DNA of 64,000 nucleotides from Tolypothrix tenuis PCC 7101 (GCF_002368295.1 NZ_AP018250.1:62001-126000); one strand, 5' to 3'; counted from the stretch's first letter, positions 8,356-17,728 are shown. The notes: generated from the letters alone by a model not told the origin. Numbers and translations are program-made.

Positions 8356-8563
8356 TCATCCCTACAAAATTATTCCTGATAGAGTTATCAAACTAGCAGA
8401 AAACCAGATTTTTGTATTTGGCATCAACACACAAGGAAGACATGGTGCTGGAAGTGCTTTATTTGCGCGACAGTACTGCAATGCAGAATACGGTAATCCC
8501 CAAGGACGACAAGGACAATCCTGGGCGATGGCTACGCCCGCCGCTGCCTACATATTTTCTTAA
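8345..8563 (+). pseudogene. Truncated phage-type protein gene, C-terminus replaced by a dispersed repeat
   Basis: The 72-codon frame begins like a family of phage and plasmid proteins with the motif ENQIFVFGINTQGRHGAGSALFA, then YGNPQGRQGQSWAM. Family members continue well beyond this point. Here the frame runs into GCGATGGCTACGCCCGCCGC (from about 8525), a sequence typical of short dispersed cyanobacterial repeats, and stops within 12 codons. The gene therefore looks truncated by insertion or recombination at the repeat. The stop lies only 6 bp before the convergent PAP2 gene end. Confidence 0.55.
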
Positions 8564-8568
8564 ATTTT

Positions 8569-9249
8569 TTACCTTAGTTTTTGCAATTTAAGCATCGTCA
8601 TACATATCATCAGCCACAAAAAACCGACCCCATAACCGGCAATTATGTCTGTGGGCCAATGGACTCCTAAATATAAGCGGCTCAAACCAATAGCAGCAAT
8701 TAAAATAACTGTCAAACTGTAGATAACTTTGGCAAACTGAGGATAGTGAGTTGCCAACTCATAAGCAATGAAACCATAAAGCACCATAGAACCTAGTGCG
8801 TGACCACTAGGAAAACTAAAAGATGTTTCAGAAATCAAGCGATGCCAAAGTTCAGGACGAGGTTTAGAAAAAAACAACTTTAGCCCTGTATTTAAAATCA
8901 ATGCCCCCAAGCAAGCAAGTACAAAAATTTTTGCATCTTCTCGATAACGTCGCCACCAAAGTAATAACAAAGTAACTCCTGCAACCACAACTACAGTTTT
9001 AGGATTACCAAGATTTGTAATGAACAACATGAAATTATCTAAGTTGGGATTGGCAAACTGATGTAGCCATAACAAAAAATTAGTATCAAATGCAAAAGCC
9101 TCTCGCTCTAAAACCTCTTCGGCTAGTTTTGCTAAAATAAAAAGAATCAGCAGACAACTAACAAGTCCAACAATACCAATAGCAGCAATTAATGTAACTA
9201 AACGAGGATGTATATAACGCAACCAGAAATGAGAAAGTTGTCGTAGCAT
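8569..9249 (-). CDS. PAP2-superfamily phosphatase (membrane)
   Basis: A 226-residue integral membrane protein with all three PAP2 signature blocks in order: KLFFSKPRPE (about residues 126-135), SFPSGHA (about 144-150) and SRLYLGVHWPTDI (about 190-202). The two conserved histidines are the catalytic pair. Six hydrophobic segments fit the usual topology, with the active site at the periplasmic face. Substrates in the family are lipid phosphates such as phosphatidic acid or undecaprenyl pyrophosphate, and the substrate here cannot be told. It is convergent with the truncated gene at 8345. Confidence 0.85.
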   Translation of the reverse strand: MLRQLSHFWLRYIHPRLVTLIAAIGIVGLVSCLLILFILAKLAEEVLEREAFAFDTNFLLWLHQFANPNLDNFMLFITNLGNPKTVVVVAGVTLLLLWWRRYREDAKIFVLACLGALILNTGLKLFFSKPRPELWHRLISETSFSFPSGHALGSMVLYGFIAYELATHYPQFAKVIYSLTVILIAAIGLSRLYLGVHWPTDIIAGYGVGFLWLMICMTMLKLQKLR

Positions 9250-9359
9250 ATTTAAATGTTATTCATCGTCAAAAGACCTACCTACTGCTAGCGTAGGTCG
9301 GCGGAAATACAGTTATTAGCTAAAATGGGGAAAAATTTTTCAAAATAAGCATTCGTTTT

Positions 9360-10103
9360 CTACTCAAGTGGATGACGTATTTTTTTCTCCTTTTGCACGG
9401 AAAAGAAGAGGACAAGTGCTAGCAAGATAAAAGCGATCGCTGACGCATATTCCCTTGGTAGTGAGAGACCACCATTTTTGATTGGCTTAGTCAAAAAATC
9501 TCCGAAAGTGGCTCCAAAGGGGCGTGTAAAGATGAACGCGAGCCAGAATAGGAGAACATCGCTCAACTTTGTCATGTAGTGAAGGGCGATAACAACACCA
9601 ATGACGCTAGCTGTCACCAATGCGCCCTGAATATAGCTTAGTCCTAAGTTGCTGGTAAGAAAGTCACCAAAAGCTGTTCCCAAACTGTTAGAGAACACCA
9701 CAGCCAGCCAATAGGTTGTCTCTGCGTCTTTCCTAATGATGGGATAAACACTCAGGTCTCGATCTCGGTAGTACCAGATAGCAAGAACGCTCAAGAGACA
9801 GGCTACCAAAATCAGCGATCCCACTGCGTATCCCAGCCCGAAAGATCGATCCATCAAGTCTGAAACTTCAGTCCCGGCTGTGGTTGTGGCAACGATCGCC
9901 ACCCAATAAAGGGCTGGACGATATCTATCTCCTTGAATTTGAAAAAATAAGAGAATAGCTAAAATGGCGAACGTTACAGCAAAAGCTATGTAATACCCCA
10001 GTCCAAGAGTCATTGAAATGAAGTCACCTGCGGTCTCACCGAGCGTCGTGGCGATAATCTTCATAATCCAGAAGTAAATTGTGACTTTTGCAACTTTATT
10101 CAT
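9360..10103 (-). CDS. COG4705 (DUF347-repeat) membrane protein
   Basis: A 247-residue membrane protein built from about four repeats, each holding a G-x-x-x-x-D motif inside or next to a hydrophobic helix: ATTLGETAGDFISMTLGLGY, AGTEVSDLMDRSFGLGY, LGTAFGDFLTSNLGLSY and FGATFGDFLTKPIKNGG. This pattern defines the COG4705/DUF347 family. Its function is unproven, though a transport role, sometimes linked to metals, has been proposed. A paralogue lies immediately upstream on the same strand, separated by 148 bp. Confidence 0.8.
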   Translation of the reverse strand: MNKVAKVTIYFWIMKIIATTLGETAGDFISMTLGLGYYIAFAVTFAILAILLFFQIQGDRYRPALYWVAIVATTTAGTEVSDLMDRSFGLGYAVGSLILVACLLSVLAIWYYRDRDLSVYPIIRKDAETTYWLAVVFSNSLGTAFGDFLTSNLGLSYIQGALVTASVIGVVIALHYMTKLSDVLLFWLAFIFTRPFGATFGDFLTKPIKNGGLSLPREYASAIAFILLALVLFFSVQKEKKIRHPLE

Positions 10104-10251
10104 GTATGTTTCCCAAAAAATACTAAGTCATCATTGGCAGTAAGAAAAGCTCTAAGCTATGTCCCATAGGCACTACAGCTTTAAAAGCTATTGAACAGTG
10201 AACAGATGAGTCAGGCGATCGCAAATTATCAATCTTCTCGGTCAATCGGCA

Positions 10252-11004
10252 CTAAGGCACTAAGCCTGATTTCTTCCGCTTAAGGCTTAAGTAAATTACG
10301 AGGCTGATAATGATACAGAGGAAAAGCATACTGGTTCCAACCGTACCATAGCCAAAACCACCATTTTTAGTAGGTTGAGATAGTAAATCACCTATCGATG
10401 CTCCAAATGGACGAGTCAAGATGTAAGCTAACCAGAATGCCAAAACTGCATTCATCCTCAAGTAAAAATAACCACTAGTTATGATTGCAATTGCCGCCCC
10501 AAATACTAATGCTGATTGTGCATAACCTAATCCCGAAGCCTCGGCTAATAGGTCGCCTGTTGAAGTACCCAAAGCAAATGTCAGTAAAATAGCTATCCAG
10601 TAGAAAAGTTCTCTTTTAGCTGTGTTGATGGAGTGCATGGCTAATGTCTTTTCGCTGAAATACCAAAACGCAAAAACTGCCAACAATAGACAACTAAAAA
10701 TTATGGTAGTTGTCACCAAACTAACTCCAAAATCGTCTACCAATCTATCAGTAATTAATGTCCCAACGATACTTATCAAAACGACGACTAACCAGTAACT
10801 CAGTGGAGCATACCGTTTTAGCCTAAACTGATTTATAAGTGCAATCAGTAATAAGCAGCTCATAATATATGATGTAATACTTAAACCCAAGTTGAGCGTT
10901 ATTGATAAAAAATCAGCCGCAGTTTCGCCTACTGTGGTTGCCATAATCTTAATAATCCAGAAGTAAATTGTTACTTCTGGAACTCTATTTAAAATATTTA
11001 CCAT
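10252..11004 (-). CDS. COG4705 (DUF347-repeat) membrane protein, paralogue
   Basis: A 250-residue paralogue of the neighbouring gene with the same repeat layout: ATTVGETAADFLSITLNLGL, VGTLITDRLVDDFGVSL, LGTSTGDLLAEASGLGYAQ and FGASIGDLLSQPTKNGG. The first four residues before NRVPEVTIYFWIIKIMATT differ, but the cores align throughout. The pair probably arose by tandem duplication followed by clear divergence. An AT-rich region with the promoter lies upstream. Confidence 0.8.
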   Translation of the reverse strand: MVNILNRVPEVTIYFWIIKIMATTVGETAADFLSITLNLGLSITSYIMSCLLLIALINQFRLKRYAPLSYWLVVVLISIVGTLITDRLVDDFGVSLVTTTIIFSCLLLAVFAFWYFSEKTLAMHSINTAKRELFYWIAILLTFALGTSTGDLLAEASGLGYAQSALVFGAAIAIITSGYFYLRMNAVLAFWLAYILTRPFGASIGDLLSQPTKNGGFGYGTVGTSMLFLCIIISLVIYLSLKRKKSGLVP

Positions 11005-11398
11005 GATATTTGTTATCCTTGATTTTCGGTAGAAATGAAATTAGAGAATACTCGATAAACCTATTTTTCTAGCCTAAATTTAGCGTCCTTAATAACAAAT
11101 CTCCTGCTATTTATCCCAAATTGATGACACAACTACTTATTCTGTCAATTTTTTCATAATTTGAATTACGTGCAGAATAATTAGACTTTACACAGCGAAA
11201 GTCAAGAAAAAGTCAAGATTTGATTTTTAATGACGTTTATTTCTGAGAAATAGACTTAAAATAGCTAAATTTTCTAATTAAAAGTGAATTATGCTATTTA
11301 ATATTTAATCTACAAAATTCAATTTAATCTTGACTATATCTGAACTTTTATTACCTATCGTGAAATTACAAATCCAGAATTTTAGGGATTCTACAAGT
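11005..11398. other. Divergent AT-rich intergenic region
   Basis: This 394-bp region separates the minus-strand COG4705 gene from the plus-strand PepSY gene and should contain both promoters. It is strongly AT-rich from 11150 onward. No clear operator or gene is seen. An upstream TTG at 11330 is in frame with the PepSY gene, but the ATG at 11399 is a better start because a signal peptide begins there. Confidence 0.45.
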
Positions 11399-11893
11399 AT
11401 GAAAACTTCAACAAAAATCATTTTGGCAGTAGCTTTTGTTGGGACTTTGGGCTTTGCTGGATTGTCGAGAGTTGTAGGAGCAAAACAACCACAATCTCCA
11501 GTAGCAGTTGTACATCAGCATCATATTGCTACCCAAGTTGCCCAAGCCAGTGATGGTGATGGTGAAACAAACGATGATGTACAAGAACAGCAAGAAGCAG
11601 CAAAACTGCAACCACTAGCTAAAATTACAGCAAAACAAGCACAACAAGCTGCTGAAGCATCTACAGGAGCTAAGGCCAGTAGCGTCAAACTGGAAAATGA
11701 TGATGGCAACTTAGTTTACTCTGTAAAAATTGGTCAGCAAGATGTGAAAGTTGATGCTGGTAATGGCAAGGTTTTGTATGCCGAAAATGACAATCAAGAA
11801 GATGAAAAAAATCAAGCTATTCGTCCCAAGAGTAGTATTCAAGTTTCAGAGACTGATGATGGTGAGCGCGAAACCAATGATGATGGTAAGTAA
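11399..11893 (+). CDS. Secreted PepSY-domain protein
   Basis: A 164-residue protein with an N-terminal signal peptide (MKTSTKIILAVAFVGTLGFA, cleavage probably near VVGA) and a C-terminal PepSY-like domain (ITAKQAQQAAEASTGAK, then VKLENDDGNLVYSVKI, DVKVDAGNGKVLYAEND). PepSY domains are extracytoplasmic and often occur next to two-component systems or metal-handling genes. The flanks are rich in acidic and Gln residues, and the DDGExETNDD motif occurs before and after the domain. A two-component pair lies downstream on the opposite strand. Confidence 0.75.
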   Translation: MKTSTKIILAVAFVGTLGFAGLSRVVGAKQPQSPVAVVHQHHIATQVAQASDGDGETNDDVQEQQEAAKLQPLAKITAKQAQQAAEASTGAKASSVKLENDDGNLVYSVKIGQQDVKVDAGNGKVLYAENDNQEDEKNQAIRPKSSIQVSETDDGERETNDDGK

Positions 11894-12025
11894 GAAACTG
11901 TTGTAGCCTAGACTAACTAAACATCTAATACATGGGGATTGTTGAAGATAACCTTCATAAATCCCTAATTTGTAGATACAAGCTCATTATAATTAAGGAA
12001 ACTTTAAATACTGTGGAAAGGTGAA

Positions 12026-12475
12026 GTGATATCTAAGCGTTCAACTGGTTTATTAGCAATTGTAATTTATAAGGCTTTTGTTGCTTCCCTACTAGCTGTT
12101 ACATCTATAGCCTTGCTATTTACCCTAAAAAATTATCAGAATTTGGCTCTGTTTTCTGAATCTTATGTTTTAGAAACTAAATTCACAATTATTGAATGGC
12201 TAATAGATAAAATTCTCAATATTAGTCCAGCAAAACTCAAATTTAGTGGAATAGCTATTGGAGTTTATGCTATTGTAACGGCAATTGAAGCCATTGGTTT
12301 ATGGTATGAGAAATCTTGGGCAACACTGTTAGTTCTAGGATTAGTTGGAATTAGCATACCTCCAGAAATATTTGAATTAATTAAAGGAGTAACAATACTA
12401 AAGTTGATAGTATTTTTAGTGAATGTAGCGATATTCTTGTATTTATTACGTCATTTTCCTCTACAGAAGAAATAA
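12026..12475 (+). CDS. DUF2127 family membrane protein
   Basis: A 149-residue membrane protein with four hydrophobic segments (about residues 10-30, 72-92, 98-115 and 124-143). The ATVIEAIGLWYEKSWAT-like region (here VTAIEAIGLWYEKSWAT) and the PPEIFELIKG motif between segments are typical of the DUF2127 family. It starts at GTG 12026 with GGAAAGG as ribosome-binding site. The function is unknown. It is co-directional with the PepSY gene after a 132-bp gap. Confidence 0.75.
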   Translation: MISKRSTGLLAIVIYKAFVASLLAVTSIALLFTLKNYQNLALFSESYVLETKFTIIEWLIDKILNISPAKLKFSGIAIGVYAIVTAIEAIGLWYEKSWATLLVLGLVGISIPPEIFELIKGVTILKLIVFLVNVAIFLYLLRHFPLQKK

Positions 12476-12505
12476 TATTATTTATTATTGATCGAGTTTT
12501 GGTAG

Positions 12506-13738
12506 TTAAGAAGCTGGTAAACGCACAGTAAAACAACTACCAACTCCTAATTGACCAGTAACAGTAATTAATCCACTGTGATTGTGGGCGATCGCTTGAG
12601 CGATTGCCAATCCTAAACCAGAACCACCAGAATTATAAGAACGTGATTTATCTGCTCGCCAAAAACGCTCAAAAACTTTGTCGATATGCTCTGGTGCAAT
12701 TCCCATACCTGTATCTTGCACTTTGACATAAATTTGAGAACCGACACGAGTGGTTTTGATTTCAATCACGCCTTCTAATGGTGTGTAATGGAGCGCGTTT
12801 TCAATCAAATTAGAAAATAGCCGCGTTAGTTGAACTGAGTCACCCATCAAGTAAAGATTCTCTGTTAGCTGAGAGATCAAATTAATTTGCTTGGCTTGGG
12901 CTTGAGGTTTATAAAGTAGCAATAAGTTTTCTAAGATTGACGTTAAATTGAGACTATTCCAATCCCCATTCGGAACTTTATCCGTACGTGCCAAGAACAG
13001 TAAGTCTTCTGTGAGGCGAGTCATCTGGTTAGTAGCACTGGCGATCGCCTGAAACTTTTCTGCATCTTTTGGCCCGATTTCCATAGGATATTCTAACGGT
13101 AACTCAGCATTAATTTTGATTGCCATTAAAGGACTACGTAGTTCATGGGAAGCATCAGCAGTAAACTGTTTGAGCCTTTGAAAACTCTCCTCAATAGGTT
13201 GCATCGCTTGACGAGTTAGGAAAATGCCACCAATCCCACTAAGAACCAAAGTTATAAGAATTCCACCGCCTAATCCCCAGTCTAATTTTTTGAGAGTTTC
13301 ATCAAATTCTTCTAAAGATTGACTCACCCTCACATACCCAACCAACTGATTATTGTCGCTATCAATAATTGGTATAGTTGCAGCTTGGATACGAACTTTG
13401 CCGCTCTGAACTTCTACCATTTTGCTTGGTAATAATGGTGAGTTTAAGACAGTTTTTCCTTGTTGAGTAACTAAATGACCTTGAGTATCAAACCACTGTA
13501 ATGCTTGATGACGAGCAATTAGGTCTTGTGGATGAAAGTCACTTTCAACTTTCAGGCGACCTGCCTCAAATTCTATATTTGCAGCTGCACCTTGTCCGAT
13601 AGCTGTGAGTTTATCTTTAATTTGTTGAGTCAGACTATGAGCGAAAACAATTCGGACTGCGAGCGCAAATATTCCTAGCAGTGATGCAAAAACCACCAAG
13701 TAAGACAACAATAAACGATATCGAATTTGTTGAAACAC
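12506..13738 (-). CDS. Two-component sensor histidine kinase
   Basis: A 410-residue membrane kinase. It has two membrane helices (about residues 10-34 and 157-176) around a periplasmic sensor of about 120 residues, then the phospho-acceptor box ADASHELRSPL with His198, an N box (LFSNLIENALHYTP), G1 (DTGMGIAPEH) and G2 (GGSGLGLAIA). All catalytic boxes are intact. It follows the response regulator gene on the same strand after 95 bp and is therefore its likely partner. The input signal is unknown. The nearby PepSY gene suggests an envelope or metal signal. Confidence 0.85.
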   Translation of the reverse strand: MFQQIRYRLLLSYLVVFASLLGIFALAVRIVFAHSLTQQIKDKLTAIGQGAAANIEFEAGRLKVESDFHPQDLIARHQALQWFDTQGHLVTQQGKTVLNSPLLPSKMVEVQSGKVRIQAATIPIIDSDNNQLVGYVRVSQSLEEFDETLKKLDWGLGGGILITLVLSGIGGIFLTRQAMQPIEESFQRLKQFTADASHELRSPLMAIKINAELPLEYPMEIGPKDAEKFQAIASATNQMTRLTEDLLFLARTDKVPNGDWNSLNLTSILENLLLLYKPQAQAKQINLISQLTENLYLMGDSVQLTRLFSNLIENALHYTPLEGVIEIKTTRVGSQIYVKVQDTGMGIAPEHIDKVFERFWRADKSRSYNSGGSGLGLAIAQAIAHNHSGLITVTGQLGVGSCFTVRLPAS

Positions 13739-13833
13739 ATTTTTAGGGATAGCAAATTATTGGTTATTAACTAAAATTTAGGATGGTACACATATAAGTA
13801 ATGATTGAGACCAATATTTCTAATTAAACTATT

Positions 13834-14508
13834 TTACTGATGTCGTAAACGATAACCAATGCCATAAACATTTTCAATTAAGTCTTCTGAAATTCCAGCA
13901 GCTTTGAGTTTATTCCGCAAATTTGTAATATGAGTTTTGATACTTCCTTCCCCGGAAGATTTATCAAATTCCCACAGCTTGTCAAAGATTGCTGAACGAG
14001 TCACAACTTGATTTGGATGTCTCAAAAAATACTCTAATATCATGTATTCTTTAGGCGTTAATGACATAATATTTCCTGCATAAGTAACCTGTTGGTTGGC
14101 CGGATCTAATTGCAAATCACCGTGGATTAAAATTGGTGGGCGCATCTGTGTACTTCTCCGCGCTAAAGCTCTGATACGTGCTGCTAACTCTTTTAGCTCA
14201 AATGGCTTGACCAAGTAATCATCAGCACCAGCATCGAGTCCAATAATTTTATCTCCTGTTGTATCTCGTGCTGTCAGCATTAAAATCAGAGCATTAGATG
14301 AAGCAGCACGTAAACGCTGACATAGAGTAATGCCATCTAATTTAGGCAGCATTAAATCTAATAAGATTAACTCATATAATCCTGATTGCGACCATTCCCA
14401 TCCCTCAAGCCCATCGGTTGTGATATCTACAATATGGTGTTGTCGCCTTAAATACTCGGCTAATGGTTTAGCAATGCGATCGTCATCTTCAATTATCAAA
14501 ATTCTCAT
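13834..14508 (-). CDS. OmpR/PhoB-family response regulator
   Basis: A 224-residue regulator. The receiver domain holds the acidic pair Asp9/Asp10, the phospho-acceptor Asp51 (LILLDLMLPK), Thr in LMLTARD and Lys in YLVKPF. The C-terminal winged helix (about 128-224) contains LTPKEYMILEYFLRHP and the recognition region GEGSIKTHITNLRNKL. It lies directly upstream of the sensor kinase gene. Its target promoters are not identified. Confidence 0.87.
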   Translation of the reverse strand: MRILIIEDDDRIAKPLAEYLRRQHHIVDITTDGLEGWEWSQSGLYELILLDLMLPKLDGITLCQRLRAASSNALILMLTARDTTGDKIIGLDAGADDYLVKPFELKELAARIRALARRSTQMRPPILIHGDLQLDPANQQVTYAGNIMSLTPKEYMILEYFLRHPNQVVTRSAIFDKLWEFDKSSGEGSIKTHITNLRNKLKAAGISEDLIENVYGIGYRLRHQ

Positions 14509-14616
14509 AATACTTCATCTCTTAACTTATACAGCTTAGTAACATCAAGTTAGGAATGATTTTAGTTACAAACTTTTACAATGTTATTAATTATAAATGA
14601 TTTGAATTATTGAACA

Positions 14617-14862
14617 CTAATAACAGTGCTGCCATAATTCACCAGCTAAAATACTTGCTGGTAAAAGTGCTATGCCTACTGCTAGATTAAGAAATCCAAA
14701 TGCAGTACCTCGTAATGCACCTGGAACTTTATGTGCTACCAGTGCTAACAATACGCCCTGACTCATACCCAAATGCAAACCGTACAGAGCAAACAAAACC
14801 CAGACTTGCCAAGCAGCTTGAACAAAGGCAAAGCCCAAGTAAACATTCAGCATCCTTATCAA
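14617..14862 (-). pseudogene. MFS transporter fragment
   Basis: The 81-codon frame covers only an internal part of a major facilitator transporter: YLGFAFVQAAWQVWVLFALY, GLHLGMSQGVLLALVAHKVP and LRGTAFGFLNLAVGIALLPA, the typical helices 9-11 of this family. The N-terminal two thirds and the last helix are missing, and the frame stops shortly after LAGELWQ. It is a decayed remnant next to the intron-containing gene. Confidence 0.75.
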
Positions 14863-14938
14863 TAAATTTCAAATTAACTCAATACTGATGAACGCTAATG
14901 GCTCTCATCAAATTGTCTCGAAATACTTTTTCACATCC

Positions 14939-17728
14939 TTAGTTTCTTCTCTGGCCAAGGTAGCCTTGGCGGTAATCACTTTTCTTTAATCTGGAAGCTT
15001 GACGCGCAGACCACTGACGCATAGGAGTAACTTTCTCTACATGAAGTAGCTTCTGGCGATAAGTATTATTATCTGTCAGTTGGGCGATCGCACCAGCAAT
15101 AAATCGAGCGCAGCGTTCTGGCTGAGATGAGACTTGGGTTGAGTCGATGAGGGATATTATTCCCCGCACCTCTCAGTTAGATCCGGACGTGCCATTTTCA
15201 CGGCATCCGGCTCCCGATGTTCTTAGCTTGCGCTTTTGCTGATATGGATATAATCGTGGCAGCTTTCATGAATGGCTAGAAGGTTTTTAGTTTTCCAGTT
15301 TTGGTGGTTGTCATCAACATGATGAAGATGTACCTTCTCATCACTAAGCATTTTTAAACCACAATGTCCACATCTATGGTTTTGCCGTTTCAGGGCTTTA
15401 GAGGTATTGTTGTCGTATAACTTACTGTTGCGTTCGCTCCAATAAGTTAAATCTCCGTCATAGGGTGATTTCTCTCCTGTGACATTGATGTATTTGTTTT
15501 CGGAGTAGGGAACTTGTGGGAATGCCTTTTTAAGTAATTGTTTACAGGTATGGCAATTCTGCTTAGTTTCCTTGTTGAATACCTGGAATGCTCTGTGTTC
15601 GATGTGCCATAGAGAGAATCTCGACCCATCCATCTTGCAGAAGCGGTGGTAATTCCTCCAACCTCTAACTACCGGGGCTAATTTCTCCGCCTTTGTGGTA
15701 GCACCATAATTCGAGTTATTGACGATAGCTTTGACTTTCTTGCGAAAAGCTTTGTAGTTGTCCACTGAAGGAACGCATTTAAACTTGCCGTTGTTCTGGA
15801 CTTTGAAGTTCCAGCCGAGAAAATCAAAACCATCTGTCGCGGCGGTAACGAGTGTCTTCTTCTCGCTTACCTTCATTCCCCGCTCTGCTAGGAACTGACT
15901 GATTTTGTCAAGTATAACGGTAGCATCGTCTTGAGGTCTGAGTATGATCACCATGTCATCTGCGTAGCGGACAGACGGTTCGATGATACTTTCTGCCGAG
16001 GTTTTGTCAGTAATTCTTCTATTAGAATCCCGATGGTATCTATGAATACTTTCAATCCCATTTAAGGCGATGTTAGCTAAGAGTGGACTTACCACCCCAC
16101 CTTGGGGAGTTCCAAGTTCTGGAAATTCTGGGTTGACTCCGGCTTTGAGACATCGGAAAATTCCCTGTTTTATGCTCAAAGGAGCGATGAGTCTGTCCAT
16201 GATGGCGGCGTGGTTGATCGTGTCAAAGCATTTTTCGATATCGAGTTCTATGACTCTCTTATCTATTCCATTAGTTTGAGAGTTTAGACTGTTGAACAAT
16301 TGTCTCTGAGCGTCGTGCGCCGAGCGTCCCGTTCTGAATCCGTAACTCCTAGCATGGAAAGTTGCTTCGTGTGCTGGTTCTAATGCGTACTTAACAAGAC
16401 ATTGATATGCCCTGTCCGCAATAGTGGGGACTTTGAGAATCCGGGTTTTACCATCCTTTTTGGGGATGGGTATTTCACGTAATCCCTGGTGTTTCCAGTT
16501 TTTAGCTTCGGTTCTAAGTTTTTCACTTAGTTCAAACCTTTGCTCAAATGTGAGCGCGGTTTTACCGTCGATTCCCGCTGTCTTTTTCCCAGCATTTAGC
16601 TGTGTTACTTGACGGATAGCCAGTAATCTTGCTGCGGTGGATTTCAGAATTAGCTTTTGTAGAGACTTCGCTTTCCGCTTGTCGCCAACTTGAACAGCTT
16701 TATACACGCGTCTTTGTAGGCGGAATAGGTTACGGCGGAATTGCTTCCACGGTAAAGTCTTCCAGGATTCACTAGGGTTGCCTCTGTGTCTAATCATGCT
16801 CTGCTCCGATTTGTGTATTCTGAACACCTCAGACCAATTACGGTCTGTCCTACCCGAATTGAAGGGATTCCGCTGCTCGTCCAGCCTACTTAGGGTTCGA
16901 CCGCCCTTAGACCTTCAATCCGTTTTTATTCGTTCCCTCGGTTGATTATTAGTTCCGTTAGGTGTAGCCACTTCAACCATTGGAATCCCCAGACTCTTGC
17001 TGCTATCGAAGATAGGATGCGGCGGGATTTATCTCCAATCAAGTCAGGCTTTGATGTTGTGTCCTGCTTTTTGCTAGGTTGCTTTTCTAGGCTATATTTC
17101 ACCGTAGGAACTCCCCTTTAGCACCAGTGTCATCCCACAACGGATGTCTGATTATGCCCTGTTCCCAGCTTCGACCTCCCGAAACCGAGTCGGGTCATCG
17201 TGGGCAGATAGGGAGTCATACCTGAGTCTGGTAGATGGGACTTTCACCCATATCAGACCGAGAGTTCAACCTTTCTCTATTGCTAGATGGGGTTGGTTAG
17301 CTTATGTACGGACTGATTACCGTGATTCAGCTAACAACGAATCGCACTTCTTCTGCAAACCGGATAACCAGCCAGTTTGCATCGACAAAACACTTGTTTC
17401 TATAGTCATCCTCGCCGATACAGTGAGTAGGCTTCCCAGTTGCAAATGAGATAGGTTCATCAACTTCCAAGTCTATGTGTAAGCCAGTATTTGGTTCAAT
17501 CAACAGAAAATCAGCCGTAAATGGTAGTCGATGCCCTGGTGGAAACATCACCTGCTGGGGAGAAACAATTTCACCAAAATAATGTTTGAGAACATTTTCA
17601 AACAGCCCCTCACTTGCCCCAATTGGTGCATCTCCTTGTCCAGACGGAAAAACTAAAGGGGTAAACTGTTTTCTGTCTTTAACTAACTCTGGAATAACAA
17701 CGATTGGATATTCCGGTGTTTTGGCCAT
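14939..17728 (-). CDS. PD-(D/E)XK-like nuclease gene interrupted by a group II intron
   Basis: Exon 1 runs 17728 to 17348 (127 codons) and exon 2 runs 15136 to 14939 (65 codons and stop); the intron lies at 15137-17347. Spliced, the frame continues as VIRFAEE joined to QVSSQPERCARFIAG, giving about 192 residues. The central part (FTADFLLIEPNTGLHIDLEV, D-x-E, then DDYRNKCFVDANWLVIRF) has the D...E-x-D pattern and C-terminal strand of DUF559/Vsr-like PD-(D/E)XK nuclease folds. ATG 17728 (MAKTPEYPIVV) was preferred over an upstream in-frame ATG at 17770. Function depends on RNA splicing. The nuclease call is inference from the fold pattern. Confidence 0.6.
15180..15213 (-). ncRNA. Group II intron domain V
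   Basis: A 34-nt hairpin on the minus strand. The lower stem GAGCCGGA pairs with TCCGGATC and the upper stem TGCC pairs with GGCA, closed by a GTGAAAAT loop region. It is the catalytic core of the intron and lies about 10 nt after the maturase stop, as in other complete group II introns. Confidence 0.8.
15223..16827 (-). CDS. ltrA: Group II intron reverse transcriptase/maturase
   Basis: A 534-residue intron-encoded protein. The reverse transcriptase domain (about 50-330) includes the fingers motif TAGIDGKT, RDT-like block ELDIEKCFDTI, the GTPQGGVVSPLLANI block and the catalytic YADD (288-291). A maturase domain X follows (about 350-450, WRNYHRFCKM). It ends with an HNH nuclease domain (CGHCG near 488, then HLHHVDDNHQNW and CHDYIH). 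All key residues are intact, so the intron may still be mobile by target-primed reverse transcription. The symbol is the family name. Confidence 0.9.
   Translation of the reverse strand: MFRIHKSEQSMIRHRGNPSESWKTLPWKQFRRNLFRLQRRVYKAVQVGDKRKAKSLQKLILKSTAARLLAIRQVTQLNAGKKTAGIDGKTALTFEQRFELSEKLRTEAKNWKHQGLREIPIPKKDGKTRILKVPTIADRAYQCLVKYALEPAHEATFHARSYGFRTGRSAHDAQRQLFNSLNSQTNGIDKRVIELDIEKCFDTINHAAIMDRLIAPLSIKQGIFRCLKAGVNPEFPELGTPQGGVVSPLLANIALNGIESIHRYHRDSNRRITDKTSAESIIEPSVRYADDMVIILRPQDDATVILDKISQFLAERGMKVSEKKTLVTAATDGFDFLGWNFKVQNNGKFKCVPSVDNYKAFRKKVKAIVNNSNYGATTKAEKLAPVVRGWRNYHRFCKMDGSRFSLWHIEHRAFQVFNKETKQNCHTCKQLLKKAFPQVPYSENKYINVTGEKSPYDGDLTYWSERNSKLYDNNTSKALKRQNHRCGHCGLKMLSDEKVHLHHVDDNHQNWKTKNLLAIHESCHDYIHISKSAS

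Larger units (their letters stand above)
15137..17347 (-). mobile_element. Group II intron (complete, encodes its maturase)
   Basis: The intron is 2211 nt. The 5' end reads GTGCG at 17347-17343, the group II consensus. The 3' part has a canonical domain V at 15213-15180 (GAGCCGG... with a GAAA-type loop and ...CCGGATC) and a domain VI stem at about 15174-15141 with a bulged A at 15144, which is 8 nt from the proposed 3' end and fits the branch point. The maturase gene lies inside. The 3' boundary is placed so the exons join in frame; it could shift by 1-3 nt. Confidence 0.8.
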
